From Halobacillus halophilus DSM 2266 (GTDB lineage Bacteria; Bacillota; Bacilli; Bacillales; Halobacillaceae): 64,000 nt of DNA. The stretch is from NCBI RefSeq assembly GCF_000284515.1, contig NC_017668.1, forward strand, positions 3,162,001-3,226,000. The letters run 5' to 3'. The notes beneath the pieces were generated by a model. It was not told where the DNA came from and ran no database searches. It saw nothing but the letters and a program-made list of their open reading frames with translations. Positions 42,485 to 49,023 of this stretch are shown here, in pieces. Position 1 is the first letter of the stretch, and each line of letters begins with the position of its first letter. Position numbers and translations under genes: made by a program.

Positions 42485-43018
42485 CAATAGGGCCGGATTG
42501 TGGAAGACTCAGTTTCGAGATATTCTGCGTCCGTTGCTAATAAAGAGAGGGGGTGGCTGCAGAAACAACTCGCTTTCCTGCGGGGGAACTGGCAAGCCTC
42601 CTCGCTCGTTTCACTCCCTGTGGGGTCTCGCCTAGCTCCTTCTCCCGCGGGAGTCTCGCCGTTTCCTCCGCCATCCTATGATTGAGGAGTGAACGGACCC
42701 TTCAATAATAGAGGTAATCGTTCTGAATCAGCCTTAACCCCTTATATATCAGGGGTTGTACACTTAAATAAGCTAGATACTCTTTTGCTCTCCCGTTAAT
42801 TTTAGTAGGCATTTTTGGTGGATTTCGAGTTTCTGATTCGGCCAGGTCCGGAGGGGGACGATGAAGACTCCTGTGGGATGAACATGATCGGTAAGATCCC
42901 GGAAGGCGAAGCCTGAGGAAGCTTACCACATGCCCACGGAAAGCGAAATCGTCCCCCGGAGGACCTTCCTTATAACCCATTTATCTCGAAACTGAGTCTT
43001 AAACAAACGGGAGCTTTA
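42485..43018. repeat. Compound intergenic repeat, copy 2 (interior inverted relative to its ends)
   Basis: Same outer ends as copy 1 (GGGCCGGATTGTGG left, AACGGGAGCTTTAC right) and the same inverted repeats (GACTCAGTTTCGAGATA at 42506-42522 and its complement at 42983-43000). Inside, module 1 (about 42570-42660) and module 2 (about 42845-42965) are in forward order, opposite to copy 1. The middle sequence differs from that of copies 1 and 3. Confidence 0.85.
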
Positions 43019-43099
43019 CCTTAAAATCAACACGGAAGTTTAACAGAGTCTAATACATAATAAATTCCCCATTTAATCTCTGATCCTTTACGAAAAAGT

Positions 43100-43126
43100 T
43101 GAACCTTTTCCCGTCATTTTTTCGTA
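43100..43126 (+). promoter_or_regulatory. Sigma-W-type promoter of spo0M
   Basis: TGAACC, 17 bp and CGTA match the ECF sigma-W consensus (TGAAAC, 16-17 bp, CGTA) with one mismatch. B. subtilis spo0M is a known sigma-W gene. Confidence 0.72.
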
Positions 43127-43151
43127 TAATCAAGGAAAGGAGGAGATAGTG

Positions 43152-43913
43152 ATGTTCAAGAAATTTTTAGCAAGTGTAGGTGTGGGATCGGCTAAGGTAG
43201 ACACCCAGTTGGAAAAAGCACAATTTGTACCAGGTGAAGACGTGCACGGGAAAGTCGTCATCAAAGGTGGAGATGTAGAACAACCCATCGACTCCATCCA
43301 CATTTTCCTCATGACAGAAGCCCTCCGTGAATCGGGCGATAAGAAAATCAAAGAAAAAGTCGCGATCCAGAAATACCCGATCGCTCATCAGGAGACGATT
43401 AAAGAAGGCGAAACAAAGGAAATCCCATTTTCAATTCAGCTTCCGTATCACACCCCTGCTTCCCTCGGAAGGCTGCCGCTTTGGTTTGAAACGGGACTGG
43501 ATATTCCTATGGCTCTGGATCCAGAAGACCGCGATCCGATTAAGGTATCCCCGCACCCTTACATTGAAAAAGTACTGGACGCATTAGAGAACAGACTTGG
43601 TTTCCGCCTTAGAGAAGTGGAAATGGAGTATTCCAAACACTTTGGTTACGTGCAGGAATTCGAATTCGCCCCAGGCGGAGACTACCGTTCTTACTTAGAT
43701 GAACTGGAAGCGATTTTCTTTTTAAAAGAAAACCATGTTGATGTGATGCTTGAAGTGGATCGACGTGCCCGAGGTCTTGGCGGGTTATTTGCTGAAGCCC
43801 TGGAAATGGATGAAAGCCGAACGAAAGTCACGCTTACGAGCGACGAACTTAACGGTTCGTTAGATGGCGTAGCACGTAAGCTGCAGCAAACCATTGATCA
43901 ATTCAAACAATGA
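43152..43913 (+). CDS. spo0M: Sporulation-control protein Spo0M
   Basis: A 253-residue arrestin-fold protein matching B. subtilis Spo0M over its full length: MFKKFLASVGVGSAKVDT at the start, FVPGEDVHGKVVIKGG, IQLPYHTPASLGRLPLWFET and LGFRLREVEMEY. Spo0M influences entry into sporulation and cell division. ATG 43152 follows AAAGGAGGAG by about 7 nt; the GTG codon just before it is less likely. It lies next to repeat copy 2 and has a sigma-W-like promoter and a strong terminator. Confidence 0.95.
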   Translation: MFKKFLASVGVGSAKVDTQLEKAQFVPGEDVHGKVVIKGGDVEQPIDSIHIFLMTEALRESGDKKIKEKVAIQKYPIAHQETIKEGETKEIPFSIQLPYHTPASLGRLPLWFETGLDIPMALDPEDRDPIKVSPHPYIEKVLDALENRLGFRLREVEMEYSKHFGYVQEFEFAPGGDYRSYLDELEAIFFLKENHVDVMLEVDRRARGLGGLFAEALEMDESRTKVTLTSDELNGSLDGVARKLQQTIDQFKQ

Positions 43914-43916
43914 TAA

Positions 43917-43950
43917 ATAAAACGCCCAGGGAAACCCTGGGCGTTTTATT
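43917..43950 (+). terminator. Terminator of spo0M
   Basis: AAAACGCCCAGGG pairs with CCCTGGGCGTTTT around a short AAA loop. Confidence 0.92.
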
Positions 43951-44026
43951 ATGAAGCACGAAATCCATCCAAAGTTCTCCCTATTACACGAAGAGTATGC
44001 GCAGTGGAATTACATTTGTTCATGCA

Positions 44027-44054
44027 AAAAAGGAGCGTCTGTGCTCCTTTTTTA
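44027..44054 (-). terminator. Terminator of the MerR-SRPBCC operon
   Basis: AAAAAAGGAGC pairs with GCTCCTTTTTT, directly behind the stop codon of the SRPBCC gene on the minus strand. Confidence 0.82.
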
Positions 44055-44513
44055 AGTCCTAGCTTCTTCTTTTAATGCTTCTTCCTCCACACGGTCCATA
44101 AAGTCATTTACGACCTTTTGGTTGTTCTTCTTACTTCCAAGCTTCATAAGCGCTCTGCCCACAAAGTTGACTCCCCGGTTATTCCCTTCATAAATAAAGC
44201 GGGTCGTGGACTCAGTCACTTTTTCAAGGGTGAAAGAAAAAGTAATATCGAATGCTTTCGCTAAGGTAAAGTTAAGCTGTTTAAACTTTTTCTCATCCGT
44301 ATCTTCATACCCTACCGTTTCCACGATATAGGTTTCTACGCGTTTCCCTTCCTGGTACTTTTGCCGGTATTTAGATCCCACTCCCCCTTCTTCTATGTGA
44401 ACCGGCTCATTTTCAATAACTTTCGGCATAATCACAGGCATGTTTTCCTCCCGAAATAAATTCCATACCGTTTCTATATTCGCTTCTATGGTTCGCTCTT
44501 CTTTCCATTCCAT
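44052..44513 (-). CDS. SRPBCC-fold protein
   Basis: A 153-residue START/SRPBCC-type hydrophobic-pocket protein: the EERTIEANIETVWNLF start is typical of this superfamily, followed by alternating strands and a long C-terminal helix (NNQKVVNDFMDRVEEEA). It could bind a hydrophobic ligand. Its ATG overlaps the stop of the MerR-type regulator (TAATG), so both are co-translated, which suggests a ligand-binding partner for the regulator. No catalytic residues can be assigned. Confidence 0.82.
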   Translation of the reverse strand: MEWKEERTIEANIETVWNLFREENMPVIMPKVIENEPVHIEEGGVGSKYRQKYQEGKRVETYIVETVGYEDTDEKKFKQLNFTLAKAFDITFSFTLEKVTESTTRFIYEGNNRGVNFVGRALMKLGSKKNNQKVVNDFMDRVEEEALKEEART

Positions 44514-44857
44514 TATTTATCCCTCTCCTTTCCGGACTCGATAAACTCGTCAATATCTGCTACCTTAGAACGTAATTCTTCAATCTCAGATTCGATGTTT
44601 TTCTTTTTTTTAAGCAATAATTTTTCCAGATTGTCAAAGGATTTATCGTTCATAACAGTCTTCATTTCATGGATGGTCAAGCCGAACCCCCGCAGCTTCG
44701 CCAACAATAAAGCGAGAAGGTAGGATCCGTCGTCGTAATATCTGTATTGGTTGGCTGGGTCGACGAACACAGGCTCTAAAAGCCCGACTTGGGCATAGTA
44801 TCTTAATGTTTCTTTGCTTAATCCTGTTAAAGCTGAAAATTCGCTGACTTTATACAT
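44513..44857 (-). CDS. MerR-family regulator
   Basis: A 114-residue regulator: N-terminal winged HTH (YKVSEFSALTGLSKETLRYY, then GLLEPVFVDPANQYRYYDD) and a dimerisation coiled coil (LEKLLLKKKKNIESEIEEL). It lacks the usual C-terminal ligand domain, and the co-translated SRPBCC protein might serve instead. A dyad at 44886-44907 lies inside a promoter with a TTGACT -35, the usual MerR arrangement. Confidence 0.9.
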   Translation of the reverse strand: MYKVSEFSALTGLSKETLRYYAQVGLLEPVFVDPANQYRYYDDGSYLLALLLAKLRGFGLTIHEMKTVMNDKSFDNLEKLLLKKKKNIESEIEELRSKVADIDEFIESGKERDK

Positions 44858-44885
44858 GAAGACCTCCTCTTCTCCTTTAGCTTAA

Positions 44886-44907
44886 ACTATGGGGTACACC
44901 ACACAGT
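44886..44907 (-). promoter_or_regulatory. MerR-type dyad in the operon's own promoter
   Basis: ACTATGGGG-TACA-CCACACAGT, an inverted repeat (7 of 9 pairs), lying downstream of a minus-strand TTGACT and upstream of the start codon. Confidence 0.6.
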
Positions 44908-45083
44908 CAATAGAAATTCGCAGATAACCTGGCATAATGACAAGGATCCCCTTTTTCCATGGAGAGGGTTATAGAATTGACCAGAGGAACAATCGTCCCT
45001 TAGAACAATTCGTTACTACCTATCATGAGGTTTCTATTAACCTCCCTTTATTTCGTTCATTTTGACCAAACGATTTTTTCAAC

Positions 45084-45845
45084 CTATCGTCTTTTTGCAG
45101 TGAGGAAAAGCTCGGCAAATTCATGGGGAATGGTTAGGAGGGGATCTTCCTTTACCTCCTGCTTCATTTTGTTCAGCCCTTTCTCATATACATCGTCACT
45201 GATTAACGTCAATACGGAAATATCCCGGTTTTCCGCATGCGGAAGATAGTCCGAGACCGTGACCTCCTGCCGGCGATAGTCCACGTGTAATTGAACTTCA
45301 AGACCTCTTTTCTTAAGTGCTTCATAGATCTCATCATGATGCCAGAATCTTTGTACATCCTCAACATAAGCTTGAGGAAAGTAGTGATACACCCACCACT
45401 TCGGCATGGCATGAATAGCCATATTGTGCATCTTGTACAGTCCATTTGTCGTGAGAATCCGTGTAATCTCATCCAAAGCTCTTTCTTTGTCCTGATAATG
45501 GTGGAACGAATAGTTATTGACTATGTAATCAAATTTGTCTGACTCAAAAGGCATACTCTCCGCGCAGCCATGAACCAGCTGAATCGATCCAAGCTTTTCT
45601 TTTGCTTTTTCAAGCATAGCTTCCGATGCATCCAATCCAGTCCATCGAACTCGTGAATCATGAAATAAAGGAACTTGCTTAGCAAGATACAGCCCTGTTC
45701 CACATGATAAATCAAGCACTTCATACTTCTCTTTCTTTTGTTTAGTGATATGGGCCTTTAAGGTCGTATCCTTTTCTAATTCTTTGACTCTATAATGATT
45801 ATTATCGTAGTGATCAGCAATAGTAGAAAAGTCGGTTTCTTTCAT
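45084..45845 (-). CDS. Class I SAM-dependent methyltransferase
   Basis: A 253-residue methyltransferase with the SAM-binding motif I VLDLSCGTGLYLA, motif II Asp in WTGLDASEAML, and the post-motif FDYIVNNYSFHHYQD. The family is Methyltransf_11/25-like (UbiE-type core). Start ATG 45845 has GAGGAG 7 nt upstream; an in-frame ATG 24 bases earlier precedes that site. Substrate unknown. Confidence 0.9.
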   Translation of the reverse strand: MKETDFSTIADHYDNNHYRVKELEKDTTLKAHITKQKKEKYEVLDLSCGTGLYLAKQVPLFHDSRVRWTGLDASEAMLEKAKEKLGSIQLVHGCAESMPFESDKFDYIVNNYSFHHYQDKERALDEITRILTTNGLYKMHNMAIHAMPKWWVYHYFPQAYVEDVQRFWHHDEIYEALKKRGLEVQLHVDYRRQEVTVSDYLPHAENRDISVLTLISDDVYEKGLNKMKQEVKEDPLLTIPHEFAELFLTAKRR

Positions 45846-45881
45846 AGGTAATCTCCTCTCCCTTTTCATAACCCGGACTCA

Positions 45882-46181
45882 TTACCAAAGCGGCTCCTCT
45901 TCATTGGATAATTCCATGATAAAAGGCTGCACGCTCATCACAAGTGCTCCAGTTCCTATTAAAAAGAATAAAAAGAGTGGGGAAGAGTTATCGAATAAAA
46001 GAGAGATCAACATAACGAAAGGAATAAGGAAAATACTTAGACTGCTTTTCTTTCTGGAGGAAGCAGTAAGGTATTGCTTCTTTTCACAATGCGGGCACGT
46101 AATTCCAGCAGCTAACGTAAAAGATTTCTTCATGGTTTCACCCCATGTCCATTCTTCTTGGCAGCTTTTGCATACAGGCAT
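45882..46181 (-). CDS. Small zinc-ribbon membrane protein (CXXC-20-CXXC family)
   Basis: A 99-residue protein: MPVCKSCQEEW and ITCPHCEKKQY give two CxxC knuckles spaced about 20 residues apart, matching the small Bacillus CXXC-20-CXXC family. Two membrane helices follow (about 48-62 and 67-83). GAGGGTGAAA precedes ATG. The metal-bound N-terminus should be cytoplasmic. Function unknown. Confidence 0.8.
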   Translation of the reverse strand: MPVCKSCQEEWTWGETMKKSFTLAAGITCPHCEKKQYLTASSRKKSSLSIFLIPFVMLISLLFDNSSPLFLFFLIGTGALVMSVQPFIMELSNEEEPLW

Positions 46182-46201
46182 TTTTCACCCTCCTCTTTCA
46201 T

Positions 46202-46288
46202 TCACATGTACATTGTTTGTCGTCTTCTGCTCCACTTCACAGCATAAAATAAAGCAAAAGAGACAGTCAGTTTTTGATACTTATGCAT
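46202..46288 (-). CDS. Possible 28-residue basic peptide
   Basis: A very short frame (MHKYQKLTVSFALFYAVKW, then a basic end RRRQ) preceded by GGAGGAATGAGC, a good ribosome site. There is no homologue I recognise. It lies between two membrane-protein genes on the same strand. Reported because of the site; coding status is uncertain. Confidence 0.3.
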   Translation of the reverse strand: MHKYQKLTVSFALFYAVKWSRRRQTMYM

Positions 46289-46394
46289 GCTCATTCCTCC
46301 GAGAGTTTTTTTTAGCATGTTTAAATCAATACTTACAGCAACTAGTTTTCTGCTTAATCTATTCATTTTTATCAGTAAACTATAAGAATCTTCT

Positions 46395-46736
46395 TTAATC
46401 AAAAATTGCAGCTTCCGTTTCTTCCAGCCATTGATCAACAGCTTTGACTGGAAAATAGTATTCATAGCCAATCTGTATGTAAGGAATTTGGCTCTTGGTG
46501 ACGTTTCCTTCTTTTTTTGGCAGGAGCTTTTCTACTTGGTCCTGTTTAATTCCTAAGTATTCTTGTAATTCCGAATGACTCAATAATTGATCTTTCGTCT
46601 GGGGTTTCACTTGTACCTGTTCAATAGAATTCCCAGAAGGATTATTATCTTTCATCGCATCGGCGATCATCCAGGACCCTGCTAAAATACATAAACCTAA
46701 AAAAATCTGCGCTAGACTGCTAGCAAACTGCTTCAT
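46395..46736 (-). CDS. Membrane-anchored HTH (excisionase-like) protein
   Basis: A 113-residue protein with one N-terminal membrane helix (about residues 5-25, AQIFLGLCILAGSWMIADA), a polar linker, and a C-terminal MerR/excisionase-like fold (LLSHSELQEYLGIKQDQVEKLLP, then IPYIQIGYEYYFPVKAVDQWL, with the characteristic final W-L). TGGAGG lies 5 nt before ATG 46736; the ATG at 46748 overlaps that site. The DNA-binding ability is inferred from the fold only. Confidence 0.65.
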   Translation of the reverse strand: MKQFASSLAQIFLGLCILAGSWMIADAMKDNNPSGNSIEQVQVKPQTKDQLLSHSELQEYLGIKQDQVEKLLPKKEGNVTKSQIPYIQIGYEYYFPVKAVDQWLEETEAAIFD

Positions 46737-46885
46737 CATATCCTCCATTCATATTTTCTGGTATATAGAGATAGATTACCTCTCTATTTTTTCAACTTAC
46801 CATCTTGTTACCGGATTTTACCACAGATTCCACTCTGCTCCTCACATATTCTCTACCTCTTCTCAAATCCCTTGTTTCATCTGTA

Positions 46886-47044
46886 TTAAGACCGTCTATA
46901 TTCCCCTGGTCTAAAACAAATGAGTGAGTTTTTCTTCATGCTGTAAAACATATTCTTCCAATCCTTTTTCTTCATCGGTGTCTGTTTAATATTTACTCCA
47001 TCGTCCTTTAACTTTTGAATGCTCGAATTGAAAATTCCGGACAT
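46886..47044 (-). CDS. Small protein of unknown function
   Basis: A 52-residue Lys-rich frame starting MSGIFNSSIQKLKDDG, with GGGGAGG 7 nt upstream. The frame is open back to 47155, but that part has no ribosome site. Nothing is recognised; it could be a gene remnant. Confidence 0.4.
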   Translation of the reverse strand: MSGIFNSSIQKLKDDGVNIKQTPMKKKDWKNMFYSMKKNSLICFRPGEYRRS

Positions 47045-47149
47045 CTTTCCGCCTCCCCTATTATGCATATTTATGGCTTCCCAACCATAACCATCGAATC
47101 CATTTCTATAATATTGCAGGTTACGATCATCTTTCCTCTCTTCTTCATT

Positions 47150-47188
47150 GTTCATAAAAAAAGTGACCTATACACGTGTATAGGCCAC
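47150..47188. other. Perfect 18-bp palindrome hairpin
   Basis: CCTATACACGTGTATAGG at 47167-47184, extended by further pairing (AGTG with CACT) and bordered on one side by a long A-run, so it could end minus-strand transcripts. The region 47156-47503 otherwise has no gene. A second palindrome AGAGTGAAGTTCACTCT lies at 47255-47271. Confidence 0.6.
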
Positions 47189-47503
47189 TCCATATCTATA
47201 GACCTATACCCGGACGGTAAGGTCTTGCTAACAGCATCACTGCCAACAAAGCCGAGAGTGAAGTTCACTCTGGATTGACGACTTTGCTGTAAAAGCTACT
47301 CCCCTTAAAAGGAAAATATTCAATTACACTACTAACATAAACGTAAATGACCGGATAGTCAATGGATAAAAGAGGATAATATTTTTATTCTTCTAACTTT
47401 GACTTGATGGTCATATCGATAGAAAGACAAACGGAACGTACAACTAATAAGCGAACTCCTTCATGAATTACAAATAACACTGTTAATTCTCAAAGATTAT
47501 TTC

Positions 47504-48059
47504 AGATAAGCTCCCGTTTGTTTAAGACTCAGTTTCGAGATAAATGGGTCCGTGACGTTAAAAGGAAGAGGGCTGGTGGGGAAATAAGTCGCTTTCCTGC
47601 GGGGGAACTGGCAAGCCTCCTCAGTCGTTATCACTCCTTGTGGGGTCTCGCCTAGCTCCTTCTCCCGCGGGAGTCTCCTCATTTCCCCACCAGCCCTGCG
47701 ATTTCTTGTGAACGGACCCCTGCTAATAGGAAAAACGGGAAACCTGAAATCGTCCTAAATGCTTCTATATCGGCGTTTATCCCCCTGGACAGACTCGGAA
47801 TTAACGTTGATCACAGGTTATTTTTCCTCATATGGAGGTATATACGTAGAGGATTTTGAGCGCTTAATAATCGCAAAGGTCCGGAGGGGGACGATGAAGA
47901 CTCCTGTGGGATAAACATGATCGGTAATATCCCGGAAGGCGAAGCCTGAGGAAGCTTACCACATGCCCACGGAAAGCGAATCGTCCCCCGCAGGACCTTC
48001 ACTGTAACCCGATATCTCGAAACTGAGTCTTCCACTAACCGGCCCTTTAGCGCAATAAG
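47504..48059. repeat. Compound intergenic repeat, copy 3 (inverse orientation of copy 1)
   Basis: Left end AAGCTCCCGTTTG, inverted repeats GACTCAGTTTCGAGATA (47526) and TATCTCGAAACTGAGTCT (48013), right end GGCCCTTTAGCGCAATAAG. Inside, module 1 (about 47590-47680) precedes module 2 (about 47880-48000). The middle part 47700-47830 is nearly the exact reverse complement of 23350-23500 in copy 1, so copies 1 and 3 form a 24-kb-spaced inverted pair. Confidence 0.87.
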
Positions 48060-48063
48060 TTTT

Positions 48064-48909
48064 TTAAATAAAATAAGCTCTTAGTTTAGAAGCTAAATCT
48101 AAATACTCTTCATGTTTTTCAAGATTAGAAGCCATTCCTTTGACTACTGCTACACGCGGAGAAGTGCGTTCCAATTCAAGAGTGAGAACTTCAGCTGTAT
48201 CTTTAATATCCCGATCCGCTTCTGACACGGTGACTTCTTTTAACTCACGGATGATCTCATTCAGCTGTGAGAGACCGAAGTCGTCTGGAGCCATCTGCTC
48301 AATAATCTCCTCCGTGATGACGGGAATATCCTTGTTTTCCATAATCCCCTTCATCATGTAATCTACCTTCGTAACAATAGAGTTAGCTACTTCTAAAAAG
48401 TTAAACTCTACGTTATCTATGATGATTAAATCAATGTAATTACTGACTAAGCTTTGGGTGATTAAGCTTCCTTCCCAGGCATAAGCCTCCGCCTCTTTTC
48501 CATAGATGGAAATTAGATGATTTTTATAAAATAAATACGAATGGTAGCGCATCTTTTTAATAAATTGCTCGATATTTTCATTAAAAGGAATAACCTGCTC
48601 ACGGACCTGCATAATAATGAATTCCCTGTGATTCGCTACTTCCTCAATTGTAATCTTTAGCTGCTGGGCGAATTTTTCATTCGGCTCAAGAGGCTCGGAA
48701 GAAACCTCGTTGACCCGCCGCTGCATTCTTCTCCAGTAATGCTCAAACAATTCATATAACAACTCATCCTTAGACTTAAAATGAAGATAAAAAGCGCCTT
48801 TGGAGATATTGCATTCTCTGGCAATCTCCTGCACGGAAGTAGAGCTGAAGCCTTTTCTTGCAAATAGCTTGATCGATTGCTCTATAATATTCTTTTTCTT
48901 TGGATCCAT
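48064..48909 (-). CDS. TetR-family regulator of the adjacent RND pump
   Basis: A 281-residue regulator, longer than typical TetR proteins (about 200). Residues about 5-55 form the HTH (IIEQSIKLFARKGFSSTSVQ, recognition helix ISKGAFYLHFKSKDELL). A helical ligand domain (about 60-205) follows. A further C-terminal helical segment (about 210-281, LSQLNEIIRELKEVTVS and TSPRVAVVKGMASNL) corresponds to the tail of the RND fusion protein. The start is set at ATG 48909, since the upstream ATG (48963) lies within the operator at 48956-48971. It is divergent from the pump and probably represses both genes, as YerO does for swrC in B. subtilis. Confidence 0.9.
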   Translation of the reverse strand: MDPKKKNIIEQSIKLFARKGFSSTSVQEIARECNISKGAFYLHFKSKDELLYELFEHYWRRMQRRVNEVSSEPLEPNEKFAQQLKITIEEVANHREFIIMQVREQVIPFNENIEQFIKKMRYHSYLFYKNHLISIYGKEAEAYAWEGSLITQSLVSNYIDLIIIDNVEFNFLEVANSIVTKVDYMMKGIMENKDIPVITEEIIEQMAPDDFGLSQLNEIIRELKEVTVSEADRDIKDTAEVLTLELERTSPRVAVVKGMASNLEKHEEYLDLASKLRAYFI

Positions 48910-48955
48910 ATTGATTGTAACCCTTTCTATACGTTCAGAGTTTGATTCTTGACTT

Positions 48956-48971
48956 ATGACCATTCGGTCAT
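48956..48971. promoter_or_regulatory. TetR operator 1
   Basis: ATGACCATTCGGTCAT, a 6-4-6 perfect inverted repeat in the divergent promoter region. Confidence 0.78.
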
Positions 48972-48988
48972 GTATATTTTAGACCAGG

Positions 48989-49004
48989 TTGACTAAGTGG
49001 TCAA
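48989..49004. promoter_or_regulatory. TetR operator 2
   Basis: TTGACTAAGTGGTCAA, an inverted repeat (one internal mismatch pair) with the same GACY-N4-RGTC layout, 33 bp (about three helical turns) from operator 1. Confidence 0.75.
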
Positions 49005-49023
49005 ATTGAGAGGAGAGGAACAA

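Noticed and set aside
42500-42980. Open frames of 60-90 codons inside repeat copy 2
   Set aside because: They fall wholly within the repeat modules on both strands and have no ribosome sites.
42485-43018. The GC-rich repeat modules as a CRISPR array or group II intron
   Set aside because: There is no regular repeat-spacer spacing, no domain V-like hairpin and no reverse transcriptase; the terminal inverted repeats indicate a MITE-like element.
46202-46471. 89-codon frame overlapping the membrane-anchored HTH gene
   Set aside because: Its first two thirds overlap a better gene in another frame; only the last 28 codons have a ribosome site and are kept as a low-confidence entry.
47497-48035. 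Open frames of 60-75 codons inside repeat copy 3
   Set aside because: They reproduce the same translated repeat sequence as in copy 1.
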